Shown: piece after piece, positions 24,904 to 32,581 of the stretch
Position numbering within the stretch: position 1 is the stretch's first letter
How the letters are laid out: every line of letters starts with the position of its first letter
Assembly: GCA_001804865.1 (NCBI GenBank)
Contig: MHBK01000055.1
Span: 1-64,000, forward strand
Source: Lentisphaerae bacterium GWF2_57_35
GTDB taxonomy: Bacteria; Verrucomicrobiota; Kiritimatiellia; CAIQIC01; GWF2-57-35
Length of the DNA stretch: 64,000 bases
Reading direction: 5' to 3'
Position numbers and translations under genes: made by a program
Notes under the pieces: model-generated
Told to the model about the DNA's origin: nothing
The model's input: the letters and a program-made list of their open reading frames with translations, nothing else
Database searches by the model: none

Positions 24904-25869
24904 ATGAATGCCGCAGTCAAAATACTGAAAGCCTTACGGTGGCTCGCTCGATCAGTAGTTCTGCTTGGGATCGTGCTGCTCCTTGTTTGGGGAATCGTCC
25001 TCGCATCGTGGCAAGGTTTCAGTCCGGACGGAACGCCACCCGGTTTCAAGTCCCTACCGCGCGTCTTGTTTGCGCTGCTGGTCTTTCCTCGCCTTTTCTG
25101 GCTCTCGCTTGTGGAAGTCCCCTGGATTTCCCGTCCAATTGCCTCATATGTCCTGATCGAACTTGTCTGGCGCTTCGCAATTCCGCCGGACAAGAGGCGT
25201 GCGATTGCTTCACGCATTCAGTCGCATGCATCGGCGGTTCTCGTGACGGGCTTTGCCGCCGTCATTCTATATGGTGGACTTGCCCTGTATGCGCATCGCA
25301 ACGGCCCGGCTGAATTCTGCGTTCTGAATGCCTCTGAGTTTACGTGTGATCACGTCGTCCTCGAAGGCGAGGGCTTTGCGGTTCCTCTTGGCACTCTCCT
25401 GCGTGGCGAGCGTCGCCTCGCACATGTCCGTCCAAAAGGGAAATCAAGCGTCATTATTCGCTGCCAAGTCGACGGCTCGGAGAAGCAACTATCTTTTACC
25501 GGAGGGTTGGAAGACTCACGGAAATACTACTACCAGTTCACGATTGCCGGCGATCTGCGAGGAGAGTATGGGGCTTGGAGACTTCGAGACCGACCCGGCG
25601 CGAACGATATTCTTGTCAGCAACTCTGGATCAGAGCAGGTCACGAATGTTGTCATAAGCGGACTCGGTTTTTCCGAGACGATCGCACGCCTGCCCAGTGG
25701 TGCAAAAAAGCGAATCTCGGTTCACCCGATGGGACCGGCAATTGTCTCGGTCGAGTATTTCACTCCTGACGGCTCACGACATGTTCAGTCGTGGGGCGGT
25801 TGGGGACGGGAGGGACACAGACTAATCCTATCTATTGGGGAGGCCGCAGACCTACACTTTCGGCGATAG
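24904..25869 (+). CDS. Membrane-anchored protein of unknown function in cassette region
   Basis: The product (321 residues from the ATG at 24904; starts at 24844 or 24832 are also in frame and would overlap the gene before) has membrane segments at about residues 14-36, 50-70 and 110-130, then an extracytoplasmic beta-rich part with two similar halves (VLNASEFTCDHVVLEGEGF and LVSNSGSEQVTNVVISGLGF), suggesting two tandem domains. No family is recognised. The position is at the end of the cassette array; a clear attC after its stop was not found. Start choice uncertain. Confidence 0.55.
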   Translation: MNAAVKILKALRWLARSVVLLGIVLLLVWGIVLASWQGFSPDGTPPGFKSLPRVLFALLVFPRLFWLSLVEVPWISRPIASYVLIELVWRFAIPPDKRRAIASRIQSHASAVLVTGFAAVILYGGLALYAHRNGPAEFCVLNASEFTCDHVVLEGEGFAVPLGTLLRGERRLAHVRPKGKSSVIIRCQVDGSEKQLSFTGGLEDSRKYYYQFTIAGDLRGEYGAWRLRDRPGANDILVSNSGSEQVTNVVISGLGFSETIARLPSGAKKRISVHPMGPAIVSVEYFTPDGSRHVQSWGGWGREGHRLILSIGEAADLHFRR

Positions 25870-26177
25870 AGAGGTCGAACAAGTATTCCTCACCCGTGGC
25901 GGGTTCGGAAGGGTGCATCTTGATGCTGCCGCAGAAAACACGTACCTGGGGAGAAACTGGCCAGTGATTGCTGGAGACGGGGCCACATGGCCCCGCTGGC
26001 CGGGGCGAGGTCGCCCCGGCTCCATTTCGCAAGCCCGATCCTTATTGAATGGAATGAATCTGCGGCAGTGTCGAGATACACCCGGTTCGGAATCCGATGA
26101 GGCGCAACGGTCGACATAAGATGATGAAAAGAATAAGATCAATTATCTCGTGCCGTTTGTTGTATGGAGAACGAAGA
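25870..26177. other. Gap after cassette region with palindromic element
   Basis: No gene is supported in these 308 bases. The main feature is the palindromic element at 25972-26024. A GCGCAACGG near 26102 could be a decayed attC end but has no partner that I can place. Confidence 0.5.
25972..26024. repeat. TGGAG-hairpin-hairpin-CTCCA element, copy B
   Basis: TGGAG and CTCCA frame two palindromes: CGGGGCCACATGGCCCCG (25978-25995) and CCGGGGCGAGGTCGCCCCGG (26000-26019). The hairpin sequences differ from copy A, but the plan is the same, so structure rather than sequence seems conserved. Confidence 0.75.
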
Positions 26178-26947
26178 ATGAAAATGATGATGCTCGCGGC
26201 TCTTCTGCTCGTGTGCGGATCGGTTGCTCTGGCCGAGAAGCGGGAGGGCGCGAAATACACAGACGCAGCCGAGAAGACCGCCAAGCAACTGCGGGATCGC
26301 ATTCGGGCTGCTGCGAATCCCCTGACGAACCATCCGTGGGCGGGTGAGTATTACTGCGGTGACGGTCTTGGCGTGAACGTGTCGTTGCTCCTCGCACCGG
26401 GCGCCGGGTATGTTTTCGAGTGGCACGGATGCCTTGGTTTGTATGACAGGAACTATGGCCATGTCACGGAGACGAACGGCAGAATCCGCTTGTCCTTCGC
26501 ATTCAAGAACGAACGGAAGGGATTTCAGGGCATTGCTGAAGAGTTCGTCCTGTTCCGTGGGGAGAACGGCGCTATCTGATCCCCTCGGACGAAATCGTCA
26601 ACATCGGTTCTGTCACTACACGGCCAAGCGTGTGCGAGTGGAGGTTCAAGGATACGACCGTAACGCTGAATGCAGGCAAAGACAAGGGACTGCGTAGGGG
26701 CATGGAAATGCAGGTTGTGAAACCTGCCAATCTTGTCGAATCGGTCCTTATTACCACGGTCGCGGAAAGCACATCGGAGGCCGTAATGACTCAGGTCGGC
26801 GAGAAGGAGACGGGGCCGAGGAAGGGTTGGCAGCTTTCCACACGATGTCCATGGGCCAAAGAAGATCCGTGTTTTCTGCGGCAGTCAAGATGCATCCTGT
26901 CTGCAACCGCGCTGCTGGCCCGCTTGACAGAGCTACGGTTCTTGTGA
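26178..26947 (+). pseudogene. Exported protein gene broken by a frameshift
   Basis: The ATG at 26178 follows GGAGAAC and starts a signal peptide (MKMMMLAALLLVCGSVALA). The frame continues with NHPWAGEYYCGDGLGVNVSL and FEWHGCLGLYDRNYGHV but stops at 26579. From about 26555 another frame (one base apart) reads PWGERRYLIPSDEIVNIGS without a break to 26947. Joining the frames gives about 256 residues that look like one continuous protein. The joint is at TTCCGTGGGG (26553-26562), where one base seems lost; a sequencing error is possible. Family not named. It could belong to the cassette region, but no attC borders it clearly. Confidence 0.65.
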
Positions 26948-27004
26948 GACTTTTAGAGCTTAACTGCGCTAGCGAATAAAACAGGCTCTGTTGCGGAGGG
27001 ACTT

Positions 27005-27538
27005 ATGGACGATATCGTCTTTTTTTGTAGTCAATGCAATGCCAAGCTGACGGCGGATGTGGATGAAGCCGGCGAAGACTTTGAATGCCCGAAATGCCAA
27101 TCGCCTCAGACCGTTCCTGTCCTGGCGGAGTCTGGGGAAAAGGCAAAAAGAGTCACCACAAAGTTAAAAACGTTCGTCCAGCCTCCGCCCTCGACGTCCA
27201 CGGGGGCGCCGGTCGTAAGGATTCCCAAGCGGACGATCGTCATGTCGTCGAAATCCTCCGGCGAACAGGGGGATGAATCCGACGATTATCTGGAGGACCT
27301 TGGCGGCGGCGGGATGCGCCTTTTTGCGGTTGCGTTGGGCACGGTCGGGTTCGCGCTTTGTTTTCTTTCTCTGTCCTGGGCGGTCTTTTCTTTGCAGGAT
27401 CAGAGCACCAGCGGCTGGATTGTGCTGTTGATGTTCACTTCGACGTTTCTGAGCGGTCTGATGGGCCTGGTGTTGGCTCAACTCGCGCGATTCATGGTGC
27501 GGATCGCGGATCGGCTGGAGCGATTTGAGCTGAGCTAG
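27005..27538 (+). CDS. Zinc-ribbon membrane protein
   Basis: The 177-residue product opens with a zinc ribbon (FFCSQCNAKL, then FECPKCQSPQTVPV, two CxxC pairs within residues 7-35). A Ser/Pro-rich linker follows, then two membrane segments (about 105-128 and 136-162). The same ribbon starts the 483-residue protein at 32582, so they share a domain family. The role is unknown; such proteins are frequent in PVC bacteria. GCGGAGGG precedes the ATG. It is monocistronic here. Confidence 0.75.
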   Translation: MDDIVFFCSQCNAKLTADVDEAGEDFECPKCQSPQTVPVLAESGEKAKRVTTKLKTFVQPPPSTSTGAPVVRIPKRTIVMSSKSSGEQGDESDDYLEDLGGGGMRLFAVALGTVGFALCFLSLSWAVFSLQDQSTSGWIVLLMFTSTFLSGLMGLVLAQLARFMVRIADRLERFELS

Positions 27539-27672
27539 CCGTAGGGCTGGGACTTGGATCTTGAGGCAGGACGGGGCTGCTCGTCCTGCCGCCACCCTGT
27601 TGAATTCTCTGAAATTCGGCCTACCTTAATCGGGCATGTGGACGGTCCTGTGCCCAACGAAAGGAGCCTCGA

Positions 27673-27993
27673 ATGAAGAGAATTACAAGTATGGCGTTAT
27701 GCAGCGTCTTTGCGGTAGGAGTCCTTCTGGTTTCGGGATGCGCTTCTCCCTTCCCTATGGGAGCGGCCTACACGGAACTCAAGTTGCCGGGAGCGGTCAC
27801 GTCAAATGCCGGCGCCTCGAAGGTCGGGGTGTCTCAGTGCACATCGATTCTTGGATTGGTGGCGACGGGCGATGCCAGCATCGCAGCGGCCATGAGCGAC
27901 GGAGGAATTACCAAGATTCACCATGTGGACTGGGATGCCAAAAACATCCTCGGCATTTACGGCCAGTATAAGACGACGGTATACGGCGACTAA
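27673..27993 (+). CDS. TRL-like lipoprotein
   Basis: The 106-residue product has a lipoprotein signal ending in the lipobox VSGC at about residue 23. The mature part follows the TRL-like (tRNA-associated locus) pattern: Ser/Gly-rich start, CTSILGLVATGDASIAAAM, then GGITKIHHVDWDAKNILGIYG and a terminal TTVYG. Such proteins are small periplasmic lipoproteins of unknown role. AAAGGAG lies about 12 bases before the ATG. A clear terminator follows, so the gene is its own transcript. Confidence 0.85.
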   Translation: MKRITSMALCSVFAVGVLLVSGCASPFPMGAAYTELKLPGAVTSNAGASKVGVSQCTSILGLVATGDASIAAAMSDGGITKIHHVDWDAKNILGIYGQYKTTVYGD

Positions 27994-28021
27994 TTAGTTT
28001 GATGCCGAGTTGTTCATAAAA

Positions 28022-28054
28022 GGGACTCTGCCTTACCGTGGAGTCCCGTTTTTA
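28022..28054 (+). terminator. Intrinsic terminator
   Basis: GGGACTC (28022-28028) and GAGTCCC (28041-28047) form a perfect stem with a 12-nt loop, followed by GTTTTTATT. It ends the TRL-like gene and may also serve the convergent gene ending at 28073. Confidence 0.85.
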
Positions 28055-28072
28055 TTGCCCAGGACGAATGTT

Positions 28073-28432
28073 TCAGAGCGGGCTTTCTGCTTTCGTGAAG
28101 GACCTTCGCTGGGCTCGAACGACGTCCAACAGATTAAGGACATAAACCAGGATGAGCAGTCCAAACGAAGTTAGAATATTCCGAAGAGACATGGATTCAA
28201 GCGGTTCGTTCATTTGGTTCGCGGACCAACCCAGGACGGCGTTCAAATTGTGCAGCAGGGGTTTGAAGACGACGTAAATCAACACGACCGCCAGGACGGT
28301 GAACAGCCCGGCAAAAACCGCGCCGGTCAGCCAGCGCTTTTGGAAGCACTGGCCGACGCCCGGATAGACGAAGGCCGAAAGAAAAATCGCCGTACGGCTG
28401 GGCGTGGCCGGCGAAGCGCTTTTGTTGTTCAT
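28073..28432 (-). CDS. Small membrane protein downstream of miaB
   Basis: The ATG at 28432 overlaps the miaB stop by 4 nt, giving 119 residues and translational coupling; longer frames only run back into miaB. There are three hydrophobic segments (about residues 15-32, 38-62 and 87-106). The first part (FLSAFVYPGVGQCFQKRWLTGAVFA) resembles the start of small DUF5683-like membrane proteins with a P-G-x-GQ motif. Function is unknown. It ends next to the terminator at 28022. Confidence 0.7.
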   Translation of the reverse strand: MNNKSASPATPSRTAIFLSAFVYPGVGQCFQKRWLTGAVFAGLFTVLAVVLIYVVFKPLLHNLNAVLGWSANQMNEPLESMSLRNILTSFGLLILVYVLNLLDVVRAQRRSFTKAESPL

Positions 28433-29727
28433 ACCGCTTTTCCTCCCATGGAAAACGGTTGAGTCCATTCCAATTTCACGTCGACCAATTGACCCAGCAA
28501 ATCCCGTTCGTCGTCGCAAAAGACGACTTTGTTTTGCGGCGTGCGTCCGCGCCAGCGGCCCTCTTTTTCGAGGGCCTCGACCAGTATCTGTACGATGCTG
28601 CCGGCCAGCAACCGATGCCGTTTATCCAGTTGCTCGCGCAGCACTTTTTCAAGGTGGACGCGGCGCCGTTCTTTTTCGTCCTCGGGGACGTCGTCCGGCA
28701 AATGCCGTGCGGCGTGGGTTTGGGGGCGGGACGAGTATTTCGCGATGCGAAGCATGTCCGGCTGGATTTCCTCGACCAGGCGCACGGTCTCCAGGTACTG
28801 GGTTTCGGTTTCGCCGCAGAAGCCGACGATCACGTCCGCCGAGATGCCGGCGTGGGGAATCTTTTGGCGGATGCGGTCAATCAGCCTTTGGTAGTCCGCG
28901 AGGGTGTAGCCCCGGCGCATGCGCTTGAGCACCTCGTCGCTGCCCGCTTGAAAGGGCACTTCGAAATGGGGGCAGATCCGGGCATCGGCGAGAACGGCCT
29001 CCAGGATTTCGTCGTTCATCCAATTGGGGTGGCTGGTCAGAAACCGCACGCGGGAAATTCCTTCGACGGCGGCGGTCTGCCGCAAGAGTCCGGCCAGGCT
29101 GGCGCCGTTTTTGAAGTCCAAGCCGTAGCGGTCGACGATTTGCCCGAGCAGCGTTACTTCGCGGACGCCTTGTTGGGCCAGGCGGAGGATTTCTTCGAGG
29201 ATATCCTCGGACGGCCGGCTTTTCTCGGGGCCGCGCTGGTAGGGGATGACGCAATAAGAACAGGCATGGGAGCAGCCCAGCACCACCGGTACGTGGGTCG
29301 CAATGGTTTGGCCTTTTTCCGGGGCGGGAAGATTGTAATCCTGCAAAAGATCCTCTTCCGCCGACGGCGCTTTCGCGCCTTGGATGAAATCGAGCAGCGG
29401 CGATATCTCGGAGGGCGACATGAACACGTCAATGAAAGGGAACCGCTGTCGGAGCGCTTCGGTTTCTTTTTTGCCCACCAGGCAGCCCATTAAAGCGACG
29501 ATGAGCCCTTTCTTTTTCCGCTTGAGGCTCTCCGTAAAAAGCAGCCGGCTGTAAATCTTGTCTTCGGCCTGCTGGCGGACGACGCAGGTGTTGAGGATTA
29601 AAAGGTCGGCTTCGTCGGCGCGTTCCGCGGGAGTGCAGCCGACCGATTCCAGCCGGGAAGCCAGATGACGGGAATCCGCCTCGTTCATCTGACAACCGAT
29701 CGTCCAAATATGGTATGTTAACGTCAT
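28429..29727 (-). CDS. miaB: tRNA methylthiotransferase, MiaB type
   Basis: The 432-residue protein has the three parts of the methylthiotransferase family: an N-terminal domain with three cluster-binding Cys (IGCQMN, NTCVVR, MGCLVG), a radical-SAM core with CSHACSYC (CxxxCxxC), and a C-terminal TRAM-like domain (LLAGSIVQILVEALEKEGRW with GRTPQNKVVF). It adds a methylthio group to N6-isopentenyladenosine at position 37 of tRNAs. GRTPQNKVVF fits MiaB better than RimO; the LLGQIVDRYG segment departs from the usual GQNVNSYG, so a close paralogue is possible. It is divergent from the phosphatase-superfamily gene at 29772. Confidence 0.88.
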   Translation of the reverse strand: MTLTYHIWTIGCQMNEADSRHLASRLESVGCTPAERADEADLLILNTCVVRQQAEDKIYSRLLFTESLKRKKKGLIVALMGCLVGKKETEALRQRFPFIDVFMSPSEISPLLDFIQGAKAPSAEEDLLQDYNLPAPEKGQTIATHVPVVLGCSHACSYCVIPYQRGPEKSRPSEDILEEILRLAQQGVREVTLLGQIVDRYGLDFKNGASLAGLLRQTAAVEGISRVRFLTSHPNWMNDEILEAVLADARICPHFEVPFQAGSDEVLKRMRRGYTLADYQRLIDRIRQKIPHAGISADVIVGFCGETETQYLETVRLVEEIQPDMLRIAKYSSRPQTHAARHLPDDVPEDEKERRRVHLEKVLREQLDKRHRLLAGSIVQILVEALEKEGRWRGRTPQNKVVFCDDERDLLGQLVDVKLEWTQPFSMGGKAV

Positions 29728-29771
29728 AAATTTTTATCGTGAGAAAACTGTTTAAATCCATAGTATTCGAA

Positions 29772-30650
29772 ATGGACGGCGAATTCAAAACGGTTCTTAT
29801 TTTTGTCGATGGGCTTGGACTCGGGCCCGCGGACCCGGTTCTTAATCCCATTCACAGCGGGGTGTGCCCGGTACTGGAGCGATTGCTGGCCGAGCACTCG
29901 GTTCCGGTGGATGCGTGTTTAGGCGTGCCGGGCTTGCCGCAAAGCGCCACCGGACAAACCGCCTTGCTCACCGGAATCAATGCGCCTGAAATAATGGGAC
30001 GGCACGTCGAAGGATTTCCGGGACCCGAACTCAAGGCCATCGTGGAACAGCATAACGTCTTTGGAAAGCTGATGAGGAACGGGTACAAGCCGGCTTTCGC
30101 CAATGCCTATCATATGGAAAGTTGGACCGAGGCCATGCGCCGCAAGATGCAGTCGGTCACGACGGTGATGACGTTGAAGTCTTTGGGGGTTGTGCGCGAT
30201 ACCCGTATGATGCTGGAGGGGCGCGCGGTCTATCAGGATTTAACGAGAGCCACTTTGCGGGAACGAGGCTTTGACGGACCGCTGACGACTCCCCGCCAAA
30301 GCGCCGCCGATCTCAAGCGAATCGCCGCCGAAGAGGATTTTACCTTGTTTGAATTTTTCCAAACGGATCGCAAAGGTCATGGCGGCGTCTTGTCCGACAT
30401 CCATCAGGTGCTGGCGATGCTGGACGAGTTTCTGGCGGAGTTGAGCTCTTTCGCCGAGCAACCCAACCGTTTATTTCTTCTGACCAGCGATCATGGAAAT
30501 ATCGAGGATTTTTCCACGCGAACGCACACGAAAAATCCCGTGCCGTTGGTGGCTTTGGGAGCGGGCGCGGAACATTTTAAACGCCGAGTGCGGAAGTTGA
30601 CGGATTTTGTGCCGGCGCTGTTGGAGTTGTTTCCACGGAAGAACCAGTGA
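29772..30650 (+). CDS. Alkaline-phosphatase-superfamily metalloenzyme
   Basis: The 292-residue product (from the ATG at 29772; a GTG at 29739 is also in frame) has the superfamily metal sites: VLIFVDGLGLG at the N-terminus, the nucleophile region PQSATGQTALLTGIN, and LTSDHGNIEDFS plus HTKNPVPLV near the end. It belongs with metalloenzyme-domain proteins such as phosphopentomutase and cofactor-independent phosphoglycerate mutase, but is shorter and lacks their insert domain. Substrate unknown. Its stop codon overlaps the first unit of a 7-nt repeat array. Confidence 0.75.
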   Translation: MDGEFKTVLIFVDGLGLGPADPVLNPIHSGVCPVLERLLAEHSVPVDACLGVPGLPQSATGQTALLTGINAPEIMGRHVEGFPGPELKAIVEQHNVFGKLMRNGYKPAFANAYHMESWTEAMRRKMQSVTTVMTLKSLGVVRDTRMMLEGRAVYQDLTRATLRERGFDGPLTTPRQSAADLKRIAAEEDFTLFEFFQTDRKGHGGVLSDIHQVLAMLDEFLAELSSFAEQPNRLFLLTSDHGNIEDFSTRTHTKNPVPLVALGAGAEHFKRRVRKLTDFVPALLELFPRKNQ

Positions 30651-30792
30651 TCAGTAATCAGTAATCAGTAGTCAGTGATCAGTAGTCAGTGAGCAGTAAT
30701 CAGTAATCAACGAATTTCTGCTTCTGATCACTGATTACTGACTACTGATCACTGATTACTGATCACTAGTTACTGATCACTAGTCCCTGGTC
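30649..30792. repeat. 7-nt repeat array forming an inverted repeat
   Basis: Eight units of NNNCAGT (30649-30704) are followed by a 20-bp spacer and about nine units of ACTGANN-type (30723-30792, with ACTAGTT/ACTAGTC variants). The two halves are complementary and could fold as one long hairpin between two genes on the same strand. Confidence 0.85.
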
Positions 30793-30852
30793 ACTATTCT
30801 TCCTTCCCAATCTCCAGTTGAACTCTCCGCCCAAAATTGCGAGACTCCGCGC

Positions 30853-31329
30853 ATGAAAAAACACGACTTGAAGCGCCCTGATTGGGACACCTATTTCATG
30901 GATATTGCGCACGTGGTGGCCCGGCGCAGCAATTGCAGTCGACGGCAGGTGGCGGCGGTGATTGTGCTCGATAAACGAATCATCTCGACCGGCTACAACG
31001 GGACCCCGCGGGGCATCAAGAATTGCTTCGAGGGCGGTTGTCCGCGGTGCGCCAGCGAAGCGGGCTCCGGCGTGAATCTGGGCGATTGTCTGTGTTCGCA
31101 TGCAGAAGAGAATTCCATTGTGCAAGCGGCGTATCACGGGATCGCCGTCAAAGGCGGAATGCTCTATTGCACGATCAGTCCCTGCTTGTTATGCGCGAAG
31201 ATGATCATCAATGCGGGGATTTTGGAAGTCGTGTACGAACACGAGTATCATTTTAACGAACAGGCCCGCCATTTGTTCAAGGAGGCGGGCGTGCATTGCC
31301 GCCAGTTTGCACGGAGGGAGACGGAATGA
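30853..31329 (+). CDS. dCMP deaminase-like cytidine/deoxycytidylate deaminase
   Basis: The 158-residue protein has the zinc-dependent deaminase motifs: SHAEENSIVQAA (zinc His and catalytic Glu) and SPCLLCAKMIINAGI (two zinc Cys). The insertion GYNGTPRGIKNCFEGGCPRC between the strands is typical of the dCMP deaminase/ComEB group, which makes dUMP for thymidylate synthesis. Length is normal. The gene for a mutarotase-like protein overlaps its stop by 4 nt. No thymidylate genes are nearby. Confidence 0.92.
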   Translation: MKKHDLKRPDWDTYFMDIAHVVARRSNCSRRQVAAVIVLDKRIISTGYNGTPRGIKNCFEGGCPRCASEAGSGVNLGDCLCSHAEENSIVQAAYHGIAVKGGMLYCTISPCLLCAKMIINAGILEVVYEHEYHFNEQARHLFKEAGVHCRQFARRETE

Positions 31330-32252
31330 CGGACCAAGCTGCCGTGAAGGGTTTCGAAGTTTGTACGATCGTCTCGCCGTCGGGCAAAACGCGGGCGTCG
31401 TTTGTTCCCGAAAAAGGCGGCATCGGATCGTCACTGATCATGATGGGGCCTCAAGGTCCCCGGGAACTGCTCTATCAGCACGATTTTTTTTGGGATAAGG
31501 GCCCGGTGGAGCGAATTCCCGGTGGTTGGCCGTATCTGTTTCCTGTATGCGGGCGACTTGAACGCGGGGGCGTCATGGGGCCGTATCTGTACGAGGGCCG
31601 GCTTTATCGGTTGCCCAGTCATGGCTTCGGTCCGCGCATGCCCTGGAAAGCGGTCTTCGAGAATTCTTCGGAAGTGGTGCTGAGCCTGAGCGCAACGGCG
31701 GCGACGCGTGAAGTTTATCCGTTTTCGTTTGAAGTGGATCTGCGATACCGCGCCGAGGACGACGCCTTTATCTGCGAGCAGACCTATCGGAACGCCGGCA
31801 TGCGGCCGTTGCCCTATTATGGCGGATTTCATCCCTATTTTGCCACGCCGGCGCCCGGCCAGGGGAAGGAAGAGATCCTCCTCGACTATCATCCGATTCG
31901 CCGGCTGATTTATAACGAAAAACTCAGCGACGTGATCGGCGAAGGGACCTTGCCGCAAATGCCCATCTCTATTGCCGAACCGCGCATTAACGAGCTGCTC
32001 ACCGTAGTCGGCGCCGACAAGGAGACGCGGCTGGTTTATCCGGATGGCATGACGCTTCACATGACCGCCGAAGGCGTGGAAGATCCTGATTTGTTCCCGT
32101 ACATCCAGCTTTACACCATGCCTGAGAAGCCCTTTTTCTGCATCGAGCCGTGGATGGGATTTCCCAATGCCCTCAATACCGTCAGCGGCGTCCGCTGGCT
32201 GATGCCGGGGCAAGAGGAAAAAGGCCTGTTAAAAGTCTGGCTGACCTTCTGA
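31326..32252 (+). CDS. Aldose 1-epimerase-like protein
   Basis: The ATG at 31326 overlaps the deaminase stop by 4 nt (ATGA), giving 308 residues. The galactose-mutarotase-like beta-supersandwich is shown by GIGSSLIMMGPQGPRELLYQ, WPYLFPVCGRL, SHGFGPRMPW and the substrate-loop motif YYGGFHPYF, then FCIEPWMGFPNALN. Members interconvert sugar anomers or bind sugar phosphates; the substrate is unknown here. The tight link with a nucleotide deaminase is probably operon economy and not a shared pathway. Confidence 0.88.
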   Translation: MTDQAAVKGFEVCTIVSPSGKTRASFVPEKGGIGSSLIMMGPQGPRELLYQHDFFWDKGPVERIPGGWPYLFPVCGRLERGGVMGPYLYEGRLYRLPSHGFGPRMPWKAVFENSSEVVLSLSATAATREVYPFSFEVDLRYRAEDDAFICEQTYRNAGMRPLPYYGGFHPYFATPAPGQGKEEILLDYHPIRRLIYNEKLSDVIGEGTLPQMPISIAEPRINELLTVVGADKETRLVYPDGMTLHMTAEGVEDPDLFPYIQLYTMPEKPFFCIEPWMGFPNALNTVSGVRWLMPGQEEKGLLKVWLTF

Positions 32253-32581
32253 GCCGACGGGGAAAAAGCATCGATGAAGTTGGCAAGCCTTTTTCGAAGC
32301 GCTGCAGCAAGTGCTTTTCGAAGGAGAAAATATAGCTTGCAAGCTTTACGCGACCTAGTATGCTACTGGTATGTAAAAGGTGGACGGGAGGATTGATAAA
32401 GACTCATGGTTTGAGTCATTTATTGTGAGTATTTTTCAGGTTAACTCCTTCTATTGCGATCACTGACGAATCCTGAAAAAGTTTTCGTAAAGGCCGCTAG
32501 TCAAAGTCCAGTCAGTTTTTCGTTAAACAGGTTTATTAACTATTGCATAGGTGATGGTTATAAATAATTGCAGGAGGTGGA
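32253..32581. other. Intergenic region
   Basis: No gene is seen in 329 bases. A small hairpin (GACTCA-TGGTT-TGAGTC, 32401-32417) is followed by an AT-rich run and could be a weak terminator. AGGAGG directly precedes the next ATG. Confidence 0.5.

Noticed and set aside
29739..29771. GTG start of the phosphatase-superfamily gene at 29739
   Set aside because: The extra 11 residues lie in the short divergent promoter gap and have no ribosome site; the ATG at 29772 fits the family start.
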